Notes: generated by a model from the sequence alone, not told the origin. 64,000 nucleotides of DNA from Chryseobacterium sp. ISL-6 (GCF_018613715.1 NZ_JAGGPT010000001.1:919919-983918), one strand, 5' to 3'. Numbered from the stretch's first letter, positions 18,835-26,755 are shown. Numbers and translations: made by a program.

Positions 18835-19257
18835 ATGAATTCAAATTTCAGGAATATTCATATTGGGAAATTCATCCACCTTCGGGTTAAAGAAAGCAAT
18901 ATTGACTTATTACGTATCTGCAACTTCATGAAATGTACAGATGAAGAAATCAATGAAATGTACATACAGGAAAACCTACCCACCAATATTTTATTGAGAT
19001 GGAGTAAATTGCTTGAATATGATTTCTTCAGACTATATTCTCAGCATTTGATACTCTACGCCCCTCCTTCAGCCCCAATAAAAGAGCAGGATTCTTCAAA
19101 GCTGCCTCGTTTCAGGAAGAGTATCTATACTCAGGAGATAATAGATTTCATTTTGGAGCTGATACAGAAACAAGAAAAAACCAAACGTCAAATTACGAAT
19201 GAGTATGGGATACCTTATACCACTCTATGTAAATGGATAGCAAAACATAATAAATGA
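18835..19257 (+). CDS. Small double-HTH DNA-binding protein (XRE-like plus transposase-like)
   Basis: A 140-residue protein of two parts. Residues ~10-75 (HIGKFIHLRVKESNIDLLR ... LLRWSKLLEYDFFRLYSQ) resemble the Xre-like helix-turn-helix of small phage and flavobacterial regulators. Residues ~95-140 (YTQEIIDFILELIQKQEKTK then ITNEYGIPYTTLCKWIAKHN) resemble the HTH_28/Transposase_8 fold of IS3 OrfA. No catalytic DDE part is present, so it is not a transposase. It follows the giant surface gene by 242 bp on the same strand and is paired with another HTH protein 76 bp downstream. A regulatory role is inferred. Confidence 0.65.
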   Translation: MNSNFRNIHIGKFIHLRVKESNIDLLRICNFMKCTDEEINEMYIQENLPTNILLRWSKLLEYDFFRLYSQHLILYAPPSAPIKEQDSSKLPRFRKSIYTQEIIDFILELIQKQEKTKRQITNEYGIPYTTLCKWIAKHNK

Positions 19258-19333
19258 TCAAAAGACATCTAGCAATGAAAAGTTAGAAACATCCATAATT
19301 GGATCACTTTATCTGGATCTTTAAAATAATATA

Positions 19334-19660
19334 ATGAAAAAACAAAATCAACCTAATTATAAACGAATATATTCAGACATCATTGACCAACGATTTCCTC
19401 ATAAGAAAGCCGAGTGCGAAAAGATATTGGGCAAAAAAATACTTTCTGCCATGGACATTACGGACCTGAATAACAGAATTTTTGGCACCAAAAATAAAGA
19501 TGCAAAAAAGATAAATCAAAAACTTCGCTCCTACAATGAAACAGATATAATGCGTATCCTTGATTACCAGAAGAATCATAGAATGAACAATCTTCAGGTA
19601 GCCGAACACTTTGGATTAAGCAGAAATACAATGACCAAATGGCGAAGGATGTTTCAGTAA
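19334..19660 (+). CDS. Small transposase-like HTH protein
   Basis: A 108-residue protein whose C-terminal half (YNETDIMRILDYQKNHRMNN followed by LQVAEHFGLSRNTMTKWRRMF) is a clear helix-turn-helix of the IS3 OrfA/HTH_28 type. The N-terminal half (KRIYSDIIDQRFPHKK, LGKKILSAMDITDLNNRIFG) has no family I recognise. It shares strand, spacing and C-terminal fold type with the 140-residue protein just upstream, so the two probably form a functional pair. No catalytic domain and no IS ends are visible nearby. Likely a DNA-binding regulator; its target is unknown. Confidence 0.65.
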   Translation: MKKQNQPNYKRIYSDIIDQRFPHKKAECEKILGKKILSAMDITDLNNRIFGTKNKDAKKINQKLRSYNETDIMRILDYQKNHRMNNLQVAEHFGLSRNTMTKWRRMFQ

Positions 19661-19841
19661 AGAGGTTGATATCCTTAAGTGGAAAAAAAGATTTTGATTT
19701 TTGAATAATCTAAAAAAATGTACATTGAGAGATATTTAAGTGATTTTTTTTATGAAAATAACATTCACAAACTTGCTCTCATCCAGGGTTACCTTAGACT
19801 TTGCCGGATTTTAAATATGTTCTTCTGAGTACTCATGATTT

Positions 19842-20846
19842 TTATAAAATAATGTTGTTTTGAGGCATGCTAAAGTCTGGTAAATTAATTTCTCCGATCA
19901 TTTGCCTTAATTCGATTTCTAATTGGAAACTAATTTGAGATATTGGAACATCATTCGCACCTCCTTCAAATGGATTTTCAGTATTTTCCCCCACTTGAAC
20001 TATAGAAAAGTATAGCCATGAAATTAAAAAGCTGAAAGGAATAATTAGCCAAATCATATTTCCCTTCATAAATCCAGCCATACCTTCATTGAGCTTATCA
20101 AAGTCATTCAACATTCCATAAGGCAACAAAAATGTAAAAGACCGGACTAACAAATTATTAATAGTATTATACTGGCCTGGAAATGGTGAATTCTTTATCT
20201 GTTCACTTTTTCCTTGTAAATTATAAAAGTCTTTTATTGATTTTTCCATATCAACAAATTGTAAAACTGTAATTTCTTGTTTGTCATAAAGAGATTTCAA
20301 AGTTTTACTTTGTAAACTTAAAATATGGGTTGAAATGTTTTTAGATTTTAAAACGGCTTGCAACTCACTGGCTATAAGATATTTTGCCAATTCCTCCTCA
20401 AGGTTTGTTTCTTGTTCAGGAATCTTAAATAATTTACGATATGCTACATTATTTGTTTCATTTGTTGACTCCCATGTTTTGAGTGTTCTCATTCCATAAC
20501 GTAAAGCAGTAACCCAAGCTATATGCCTATAAATAAGGTCTTTTGAAATCTCACTATTTAAATAATCTCTGCTTACTAACCCCCAAGCCCTACTATTTGA
20601 TAAAATTGATGTCCAAACATCTTGAGCATCTAGAGAACGTTTATAGCTTAAGTTATTTTTAAACCCTAAAATAAACGCTGTAGCTGTCCCTAACATTGCG
20701 ATAACTGACCAGGGAATTGCTATCCATTTTATTTCGAGTACATCATATAAGATGACAGGGATAGCACTTAAGAGGAGCAACATATATATTTTCCCTTTAG
20801 TCCATATCACAAATTCAAAAAGGTTGTATGATTTGCCAATATACAT
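19842..20846 (-). CDS. Bestrophin-family ion channel
   Basis: A 334-residue membrane protein. The N-terminal region (WTKGKIYMLLLLSAIPVILYDV, then IPWSVIAMLGTATAFILGFK) and the segment FKNNLSYKRSLDAQDVWTSI followed by LSNSRAW are typical of bacterial bestrophins, which form pentameric channels for anions or, in some bacteria, Na+. Later helices near 225-290 include NNLLVRSFTFLLPYGML and IIPFSFLISWLYF. The conserved GGANDVPISQISFQLEIELRQ tail follows the last helix. It lies on the opposite strand from the surface locus and shares direction with the reductase at 20920. Ion specificity cannot be read from the sequence. Confidence 0.88.
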   Translation of the reverse strand: MYIGKSYNLFEFVIWTKGKIYMLLLLSAIPVILYDVLEIKWIAIPWSVIAMLGTATAFILGFKNNLSYKRSLDAQDVWTSILSNSRAWGLVSRDYLNSEISKDLIYRHIAWVTALRYGMRTLKTWESTNETNNVAYRKLFKIPEQETNLEEELAKYLIASELQAVLKSKNISTHILSLQSKTLKSLYDKQEITVLQFVDMEKSIKDFYNLQGKSEQIKNSPFPGQYNTINNLLVRSFTFLLPYGMLNDFDKLNEGMAGFMKGNMIWLIIPFSFLISWLYFSIVQVGENTENPFEGGANDVPISQISFQLEIELRQMIGEINLPDFSMPQNNIIL

Positions 20847-20919
20847 ATTCCAATTATTTATCTATTTTAATTATCAAGTTCTCCACTGATACAAAGACGT
20901 CTTTAACCAGTCGCAAATA

Positions 20920-21672
20920 TCAACGTTTGTTTTCGGGCTTAGCTATCCAATTTTTGTATTCATTAGTTCCTATATACACAGGATTCTGAGGAATAAGTGT
21001 TTTCCTTTCGAGTACAACACCTGAATATGGCGCATTACTATTAGTTTCAATCTCCAAAGTCTTTTCTGTTGATGAGAGATACTGCTTTATCCACTTATCA
21101 ATTCTGAACTGTTCGGGGCCGCCAATTTCCAGAATCTTATTTGCTGGGGTTTCTATTGCTACTTTTACAAGAAATGTTGCAACATCAGCACTTGCAATGG
21201 GTTGAATAAATGCATCCGAAAGTTTAACTTTTCCTTCGGATGTGCTCATTGCAACAATACCGCCTGCAAACTCAAAAAATTGTGTGGCATGTACAATAGT
21301 AAAGGGTATACCAGATTCTTTGATTAAATTTTCCTGGATCTGCTTGGCACGAAAATATCCGCTATCCTGTAATTTATCCGTTCCGACAACTGACAAGGCA
21401 ATGTGATGTTGTACCCCTGCCCTCTTTTCCACAGGCAGTAGATTTTGATTTGATGTTTTAAAGAAATCCATTACAGGACCATCATCGAATGATGGTGAGT
21501 TAGAAACATCAATGACAACATTCGCGTTTTTAATGGCTTCTTCAAGACCTTCTCCCGTGATCGTGTTTACTCCTGTATTAGGTGAGGCAGCAATTACTTC
21601 GTGTTCATTTTTCAACATGTTTGCCACTTGGCTACCGATAAGTCCGGTACCTCCAATAATTACAATTTTCAT
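20920..21672 (-). CDS. NAD(P)-binding atypical short-chain dehydrogenase (NmrA-like)
   Basis: A 250-residue cytoplasmic protein starting MKIVIIGGTGLIGSQVANML, a Rossmann nucleotide-binding signature (GGTGLIGS) at residues 7-14. The segment NVVIDVSNSPSFDD near 55, HIALSVVGTDKL near 90 and the late GGPEQF near 190 are as in NmrA-like and SDR-type NAD(P)H-binding proteins. There is no classical Tyr-x-x-x-Lys catalytic pair in the usual place, so it is an atypical SDR that may sense or use NAD(P)H. It diverges from the small NTF2-like gene at 21824, and a perfect palindrome lies between the two. Confidence 0.82.
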   Translation of the reverse strand: MKIVIIGGTGLIGSQVANMLKNEHEVIAASPNTGVNTITGEGLEEAIKNANVVIDVSNSPSFDDGPVMDFFKTSNQNLLPVEKRAGVQHHIALSVVGTDKLQDSGYFRAKQIQENLIKESGIPFTIVHATQFFEFAGGIVAMSTSEGKVKLSDAFIQPIASADVATFLVKVAIETPANKILEIGGPEQFRIDKWIKQYLSSTEKTLEIETNSNAPYSGVVLERKTLIPQNPVYIGTNEYKNWIAKPENKR

Positions 21673-21727
21673 TTGATTTTTGTTTTAGCTATTAATAAAA
21701 ACAAAATTGAGGATAAAAAAAAAGTAT

Positions 21728-21749
21728 AATCTTAAACCAGTTTAAGATT
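21728..21749. promoter_or_regulatory. Perfect 22-bp palindrome between divergent genes
   Basis: The left arm AATCTTAAAC (21728-21737) and right arm GTTTAAGATT (21740-21749) are exact reverse complements around CA. It sits 55 bp before the reductase start and 74 bp before the NTF2-like start, upstream of a plausible plus-strand promoter. It reads as the operator of a dimeric repressor or activator controlling both genes. Confidence 0.65.
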
Positions 21750-21823
21750 TTACAATGGAACTATTTTCACTTTTGTATCCAAGTATATCATAACATTTGT
21801 ATCAATTAAAAAAATTTAAAAAA

Positions 21824-22198
21824 ATGAACAGCGAAAATTTAATTAAACTAACAAGAGAACTAATTTATGAAGCAACACATTTCAATGTATCTTATGTAAA
21901 GCAAATCTATGCGGAGAATTTACTGATTGTAAAGGTTGAAAAGAATGGAACGGTAGATACTATGAACAAAGAACAGCTTGTTGGTTTTGTTCAAAGCAAC
22001 AGCGATGCAAAAGTTACCCCCTTCTCAACCAAGGCAGAAATTCACTATGCTGTTTGTGATGGTAATATGGGTATGGTAGTGATGACCCGCGATTTGGAAT
22101 TGAATGGAAAATTTGACCCTAAATTCTTTACATTGATTTGGGAATATTCATCAGAAAGATGGCAGGTGGTCAAAGAATCCTATCTTGTAATTAATTAA
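21824..22198 (+). CDS. NTF2-like (SnoaL/DUF4440-type) small protein
   Basis: A 124-residue soluble protein. The ATG at 21824 (MNSENLIKLTRELI) is preferred over an in-frame upstream TTG, because a near-consensus -7 element (around 21791-21799) lies in the longer frame. The alternating helix then curved-sheet pattern fits the NTF2-like fold: LTRELIYEATHFNVSYVKQI near the start, LLIVKVEKNGTVDTMNKEQL, MGMVVMTRDLELNGKFDP, and the terminal FTLIWEYSSERWQVVKES. Such proteins serve as small enzymes or binding modules; no catalytic residues can be assigned. It is divergent from the NAD(P)-binding reductase and probably co-regulated with it. Confidence 0.7.
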   Translation: MNSENLIKLTRELIYEATHFNVSYVKQIYAENLLIVKVEKNGTVDTMNKEQLVGFVQSNSDAKVTPFSTKAEIHYAVCDGNMGMVVMTRDLELNGKFDPKFFTLIWEYSSERWQVVKESYLVIN

Positions 22199-22221
22199 AT
22201 ATGTCTTACCAAAATTTGAGT

Positions 22222-22803
22222 TTAAGAGGTAGAACGCTTCTTCGCTTTTATCTCGCTTAGGTACTCAGGGGTCATATTAAGGTAGGATGCAAGGATATGT
22301 TGAGGAACTCTCCTGGTAAATTCTGGGAATTTATTATTAAAAAGATGATAAAGTTGTTCACTGGAAAGAGTATGCAAATATTTAGAGCGATGTTGGGTTG
22401 CAGCATAAGCTCTCTGGTAAATCAGTCTGAAATAGTGTTCAAGCTGAGGGTACTTCTTGAGAAGTTTTTCCTGATTTTTATAACTAATTGCTAAAACCTC
22501 TGTTTTTTCAACCGCTTGTATAATAAATTCTGTTTGAGCTTGTTTTTCAAACGCGAGATAATCAGTAATCCACCAGTTCTCGATCGCAAATTGAATAGTT
22601 TGTTCAATACCTTTATCGCAAATAAAAAACATACGCAGACACCCATTTTCTACAAAATAATGAAACTTGCATTGAGAATTGTCAGGTGTTAAATTTTCCT
22701 TTTTTGCAAAAACTAAAGGTTCGAAATATGATAAAATTAAAGGCTCATCGTTAGGGTCTATTTCAACATACTTTCTAAAATGGCTTATTAATTTTTTGGT
22801 CAT
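22222..22803 (-). CDS. Crp/Fnr-family transcriptional regulator
   Basis: A 194-residue protein starting at the ATG at 22803 (MTKKLISHFRKYVEIDPNDE). An in-frame upstream start at 22878 is possible but adds an atypical extension. Residues ~10-120 form the cyclic-nucleotide-binding-like beta-roll (KFHYFVENGCLRMFFICDKG, EQTIQFAIENWWITDYLAFE). The C-terminal HTH region includes RRVPQHILASYLNMTPEYLS. The key cAMP-binding Arg/Glu signature is not evident, as in most Bacteroidota members of this family. It is convergent with the NTF2-like gene, 23 bp away, and may be the regulator that uses the 21728-21749 palindrome; that is inference from proximity. Confidence 0.82.
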   Translation of the reverse strand: MTKKLISHFRKYVEIDPNDEPLILSYFEPLVFAKKENLTPDNSQCKFHYFVENGCLRMFFICDKGIEQTIQFAIENWWITDYLAFEKQAQTEFIIQAVEKTEVLAISYKNQEKLLKKYPQLEHYFRLIYQRAYAATQHRSKYLHTLSSEQLYHLFNNKFPEFTRRVPQHILASYLNMTPEYLSEIKAKKRSTS

Positions 22804-23017
22804 AATCTTGTTGAAGTTTGAAGTTATAATCACTGTTAGCTTTTGGGATATTTTAGACTTTATAAATAGTACTAACAAAATTAATTTTTAAAAAACATAT
22901 TCTTTGAATTTAAATTAAATTATTCACATTAGATGCAGAAAATGGTGATAATAAGCCACTAATACTGAGTTATAGTTATCATGTTTTCTATTGAAAGCCT
23001 AGCAATATACAAAATAA

Positions 23018-23043
23018 GAGAGCCTATGTTGGTAGGCTCTCTT
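23018..23043 (-). terminator. Strong hairpin terminator
   Basis: The arms AAGAGAGCCTA and TAGGCTCTCTT are perfectly complementary around a 6-base loop. Reading leftward, the stem is followed by TTATTTT, so it most probably ends a minus-strand transcript coming from the small membrane protein genes to its right. Confidence 0.75.
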
Positions 23044-23059
23044 GTCTATTAATGGTGTA

Positions 23060-23146
23060 TTACTTCTTTTGCTTAGAGTGATAATAAATCGTGACATTCA
23101 CAGTCAATGAAATCACAAGACCTCGTATAATTGACCATAAAATTAT
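23060..23146 (-). pseudogene. Possible start-less remnant of a small membrane peptide
   Basis: One minus-strand frame gives LWSIIRGLVISLTVNVTIYY and ends HSKQKK before a stop, a typical single membrane helix with a positive tail, placed 17 bases before the strong terminator. There is no ATG in frame; an in-frame stop precedes it. It is either a decayed small protein or one using a rare start codon. Confidence 0.3.
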
Positions 23147-23253
23147 TTAATTTAATTCATTCCTAATGAATTAGTCTGGTTTATAATTATTCAGCCAGAA
23201 TAGGTTAATCCAATTTGTGATCCTCTTCAAGTATACTCAAAAGTAATTTGTTT

Positions 23254-23457
23254 TTACCTTATAAAAGGTAGAATTTCATTATATGGCTTTCCAAAAATAA
23301 TTCCATACAAGGAAACCAAAAATAAAATAACTACAATAATTAAAAAAACAGGTTTGTACCTGAATACCATCCCTTTCTTTTGAGTATACCTGTAATTAAT
23401 GTATGTGCCCATTAAAAAAAGACCTGTAAATATGAGTATAAAATAATTTACCTGCAT
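23254..23457 (-). CDS. Small two-helix membrane protein, unknown function
   Basis: A 67-residue protein with two predicted membrane helices: YFILIFTGLFLMGTYINY at 5-22 and PVFLIIVVILFLVSLYGIIF at about 36-55. A basic loop (RYTQKKGMVFRYK) lies between them, and a short tail ends LPFIR. I recognise no family. It is read in the same direction as the lipoprotein gene to its right, and the terminator at 23018-23043 probably ends its transcript. Confidence 0.55.
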   Translation of the reverse strand: MQVNYFILIFTGLFLMGTYINYRYTQKKGMVFRYKPVFLIIVVILFLVSLYGIIFGKPYNEILPFIR

Positions 23458-23578
23458 AATAATTTTAAATTTAGTGATGTGTTATCAGGTTCTTCAGCTA
23501 CAATTGCTCTACTTTTTTCACTTATTTCAGTTTATTTATTATAAAAAATTCATTAAACGCTGCAGCTCGCTCTCTGTA

Positions 23579-24061
23579 TTATTTTACTTTATCTACTCTT
23601 ATTTTAACTGGATAAATTGATGCTTTATCAACCTCAAATGATACTTCTACCTTATCATTCGTTGTTAGTGGTTTTCCTTCATTATCATAAAATATTGTTT
23701 TATCCGATCCCCGTCCCGCATCTTCAGGGACAAAAACGCTGTTATTTCCATTTTCTGCCCACTTCAGCTCTATTGGAGTAATAGTTTCTCCGTCATCACC
23801 CGGTGCTGTATTTACATATACTGATTGGGGTCTGTCAACATAAACAGTCATTCCTGCAGAATAATTCAAATAGCCCGTGATAGAAAAACGTTTCCCTTCA
23901 TTCGTCTCTTTATCAGCTAAAATTTTTTGTACTGCCGTCTTCGACGATTCCATTGGTGTTCCTTTTTCAAGGTTTTTACCACTTTCAAAATATGAGCATG
24001 AGGTGGCTGTTGATAATGTTCCTGCAATTACTGCTGTTATAAATAATGTTTTAGATGTCAT
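23579..24061 (-). CDS. Putative lipoprotein, unknown function
   Basis: I choose the start at 24061 (MTSKTLFITAVIAGTLSTAT followed by SC). That gives a signal peptide with a lipobox-like Cys at residue 22; the longer frame would add 48 hydrophilic residues before it. The 160-residue product has a compact, mainly beta-type mature part: AVQKILADKETNEGKRFSIT near 45, GYLNYSAGMTVYVDRP, then VNTAPGDDGETITP, and NDKVEVSFEVDKASIYPVKI at the end. This resembles OB-fold-like single-domain envelope proteins, but I cannot name a family. Probably anchored on the periplasmic side of a membrane. Confidence 0.6.
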   Translation of the reverse strand: MTSKTLFITAVIAGTLSTATSCSYFESGKNLEKGTPMESSKTAVQKILADKETNEGKRFSITGYLNYSAGMTVYVDRPQSVYVNTAPGDDGETITPIELKWAENGNNSVFVPEDAGRGSDKTIFYDNEGKPLTTNDKVEVSFEVDKASIYPVKIRVDKVK

Positions 24062-24422
24062 ATTAATTTGGTTTTTGGTATTGATGTTTTTGGGTATCTT
24101 ATAATACTTATAGTCTGCTTTATTTTCTTCATAGCCAGCGCTAATTCCCTGATTAATATTATGGAATTTTCTCTTTAGCAACGTTCGCTTATTAAGAAAA
24201 ATCATAATTTATTTTGATAGATCTGATTCTAAATAATGATCATGTTTTATTTTAAGAAAGATAATGGATATTTCAAAAATAATTTAAAATAAACATAGGG
24301 TGGCACCTCATCTAATTTTAATATTGGTACTCTTTCACAAGAATCGTAATCTTTGATACAATATCAAAATTTTAAACAAAAAAATCCCGGATTAACGGGA
24401 TTTTAATTTGTCATATTTAGAT
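24062..24422. other. Gap containing the DUF2911 terminator and lipoprotein upstream region
   Basis: The right end contains the terminator of the DUF2911 operon (24381-24404). The left 200 bases carry an open minus-strand extension of the lipoprotein frame that is hydrophilic and probably untranslated. No other gene is visible. Confidence 0.5.
24381..24404 (-). terminator. Terminator of the PIG-L/symporter/DUF2911 operon
   Basis: The arms AAAATCCCG and CGGGATTTT are perfectly complementary around GATTAA. On the minus strand the stem is followed by a long T tract. It lies 19 bases past the DUF2911 stop codon. Confidence 0.85.
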
Positions 24423-24941
24423 TTATTTGATCTCTACAGGAACTGAGATTTTATCCCAATCCATTGTGAATCCATTACTATTTATTTTATAAACTAAAGT
24501 TTCCTGTGTTGCTGGTAAAGCTTTTGTTTTTACATCAACACGTAGAGCATCTTTTGCTTCTTCGTACTTATAAGCTCCCCATTGTTTTGGCTCTTTATTA
24601 AAAATCGCAGTCCAGGTTCCGCCTTCTTTAGGGATCAGGAAAAAGCTATACTTACCTGCAGGCAGCGGTTTACCCTGAACGGTAATATTTTTATCTGTTT
24701 CGAAAGTTGTTGCTTCATTGGCACCAGCACGCCAAACTTTATTATAAGCTTCTAAACCACCCCAAATTGTACGTCCTTTAACAGAAGGACTGCTATAGGC
24801 TATGGTAATGGTTGCATCTTTAATTTTTCCCGTAGCAGTAGCCGGAGGGCTGGCAGGTTTTTTAGTATCCTGTGCAAAGGCATTCACTGAAAGCGTCATT
24901 GCAGCAAAAAGTACGGTGACAGATTTAATCATTGTTTTCAT
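24423..24941 (-). CDS. DUF2911 family exported protein
   Basis: A 172-residue protein with a signal peptide (1-23, ending NAFAQ). The mature part shows the DUF2911 hallmarks: [20 protein letters not shown], then [33 protein letters not shown] and the [20 protein letters not shown] segment. The family is widespread in Bacteroidota, secreted, and of unknown biochemical role. It is the last gene of a minus-strand operon: its start follows the symporter stop by about 21 bases, and a strong terminator follows. The operon suggests it participates in handling the deacetylase or symporter substrate, by context only. Confidence 0.88.
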   Translation of the reverse strand: MKTMIKSVTVLFAAMTLSVNAFAQDTKKPASPPATATGKIKDATITIAYSSPSVKGRTIWGGLEAYNKVWRAGANEATTFETDKNITVQGKPLPAGKYSFFLIPKEGGTWTAIFNKEPKQWGAYKYEEAKDALRVDVKTKALPATQETLVYKINSNGFTMDWDKISVPVEIK

Positions 24942-24962
24942 AATATTTTTGTTTGTTTGTGC

Positions 24963-26654
24963 TTACGAATTTACTGCTTTCGGCTTATAAAACAATAACC
25001 CGATTGCAGAAAATATAATTACTGCCGCTGCCCCAATTACATTAAGCCAAAGGAAAGAAACGATATCGAGCTGATAAACGGCAATAACCGCGATTTCTGA
25101 TAAAATTGCAGAAATAAATACATTTGAACCGGTAATTTTTTTATAGTAAAAAGCGACAAGAAAAATCCCCAATATCGGGCCGTAGAAAAGAGAACCTAAT
25201 ACATTAACCGCTTCAATAAGGGAACCCATTTGAGTTGCAAACATGGCTACGCCGATTGAGAAAATACCCCAAGCTAAAGTGTGCAGGCGACTGTACTTCA
25301 ATTCGGTTTTCTCATCAGGAATTTCTTTACTAAATATTAAATGAACATCTTTTAATGAGCAAGCGGCAAGAGAATTCAGCGCTGCCGAAATTGAACCCCA
25401 ACTGGCCAGAAAAATAACGGCAAATAATAAACCAATCATCCCTACAGGCAAGGTATTTTTTACGAAATACAGGAAAATGTAATTTGTATCCGTTTTCTCC
25501 GCATTATAGTTTGAATTATTGATCGCTTCTTCTACTCTGCCGTGAAGTGCTTTTACCTGGGTTTGTGTATTTTTAAAATCCTGAATTGTTTTTGTGAGTT
25601 GGGGAGAATGAGTTTCTTTCAACCTTAGAATTTCTTTCGATTCTGCATTAAATTTTATTTGCAAATTCTGATGCTCTTTTTCAAAGACATGTGCCTGTTC
25701 AGGTTTTGTTTCCTTTAAATATTGGTAAGAACGTTCGTTAAAATAAATCGGAGCCGGTTTTAGAGAAAAGAAAGCGAAAAGCAAAGCTCCGATCAGGAGA
25801 ATAGCAAATTGCATCGGAATTTTAACCAATCCATTCAACAGCAAGCCCATTTTTGCATTGGTATTGTCTTTCGCTGTAATATACCTCCCGACCTGACTCT
25901 GGTCAGTACCGAAGTAAGAAAGTGCCAGGAAAAAACCGCCAATTAACCCGCTCCAAATATTGTATTTATCTTTCCAATCAAATTCTGTGGTGATTACATT
26001 CAGCTTTCCTGATTTCCCAGCCAGATAAAGTGCATCCTTAAAACCAACTCCATTCGGCATATTTTGGATAAGCAAATAACCTGCAAAAGCCATTGTTCCC
26101 AGAATAATAAGAAACTGTAATTTTTGGGTGTGAGCGATAGCTTTTGCACCACCAACATAGGTGTAAATCATCAGAATACCACCTGTTAAAACATTGGTTA
26201 AATAAATATTCCAGTTTAAAACGCTTGATAAGATGATACTCGGAGCGTAAATGCTGATTCCTGTTGATAAACCTCTGGAAAAAAGAAAAAGTAGTGAAGT
26301 AAGTACCCTTGTTTTTTTGTCAAAACGGTTTTCTAAATATTCATAGGCCGTGTAAACATTTAAACGCTGAAAAATCGGGATGAAAGTGATACAGATAACA
26401 ATCATCGCCAAAGGCAAACCAAAGTAATACTGAACGAAACGCATTCCGTCTGTATAAGCCTGACCCGGTGCTGAAAGAAAAGTAATTGCACTTGCCTGCG
26501 TGGCCATAATACCTATAAGCACAATGTACCAAGGCATTTTATTATCTGCTTTCAGGTATGATTCATTGCTTTTTTGTCCACGACCGATAAATACGCCGTA
26601 AACAACCACAGCAACAAGTGTAAAAATGAGAACGGTCCAATCTATATTACTCAT
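24963..26654 (-). CDS. Sodium:solute symporter (SSS family) with charged insertion
   Basis: A 563-residue inner-membrane protein with about 13 helices. Family features include GIMATQASAITFLSAPGQAY near 48, SRGLSTGISIYAPSIILSSV, and SYFGTDQSQVGRYITAKDN near 245, matching the SSS core that couples Na+ to import of sugars, amino acids or sialic acid. A hydrophilic, Glu/Lys-rich insertion of about 80 residues (roughly 310-390, e.g. EKEHQNLQIKFNAESKEI) interrupts two helices and looks coiled-coil. Its start codon overlaps the stop of a 34-residue membrane peptide (ATGA), so the two are translationally coupled. The operon context with a PIG-L deacetylase suggests transport of an acylated amino-sugar or similar compound, which is inference. 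Confidence 0.9.
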   Translation of the reverse strand: MSNIDWTVLIFTLVAVVVYGVFIGRGQKSNESYLKADNKMPWYIVLIGIMATQASAITFLSAPGQAYTDGMRFVQYYFGLPLAMIVICITFIPIFQRLNVYTAYEYLENRFDKKTRVLTSLLFLFSRGLSTGISIYAPSIILSSVLNWNIYLTNVLTGGILMIYTYVGGAKAIAHTQKLQFLIILGTMAFAGYLLIQNMPNGVGFKDALYLAGKSGKLNVITTEFDWKDKYNIWSGLIGGFFLALSYFGTDQSQVGRYITAKDNTNAKMGLLLNGLVKIPMQFAILLIGALLFAFFSLKPAPIYFNERSYQYLKETKPEQAHVFEKEHQNLQIKFNAESKEILRLKETHSPQLTKTIQDFKNTQTQVKALHGRVEEAINNSNYNAEKTDTNYIFLYFVKNTLPVGMIGLLFAVIFLASWGSISAALNSLAACSLKDVHLIFSKEIPDEKTELKYSRLHTLAWGIFSIGVAMFATQMGSLIEAVNVLGSLFYGPILGIFLVAFYYKKITGSNVFISAILSEIAVIAVYQLDIVSFLWLNVIGAAAVIIFSAIGLLFYKPKAVNS

Positions 26655-26755
26655 GCCCAGAATTTAGTAAACAAATAATAAAATGCGATCTGAAATACTA
26701 ATGCAATTGCTAATAATATGTACCAGGTATTCCAATTTTTAAGTTGTTTGTTCAT
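26651..26755 (-). CDS. 34-residue single-helix membrane peptide coupled to the symporter
   Basis: On the minus strand an ATG at 26755 overlaps the PIG-L stop codon (TGATG). The frame runs 34 codons and its stop overlaps the start of the symporter (ATGA). The product begins MNKQLKNWNTWYILLAIA and continues LVFQIAFYYLFTKFWA, i.e. one membrane helix with a short Trp-rich N-terminus and a positively charged, aromatic end. Perfect stop/start overlap on both sides is strong evidence of translation in a real operon. The size and position suggest a small auxiliary subunit of the symporter, like short partner subunits known for other secondary transporters, but no homology is claimed. Confidence 0.75.
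   Translation of the reverse strand: MNKQLKNWNTWYILLAIALVFQIAFYYLFTKFWA

Larger units (their letters stand above)
22804..23253. other. Gap with a strong hairpin and a short membrane-peptide-like stretch
   Basis: It holds the probable promoter side of the Crp gene, a strong hairpin at 23018-23043, and a 28-codon hydrophobic stretch on the minus strand (both listed separately). Nothing else coding is evident. Confidence 0.5.
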
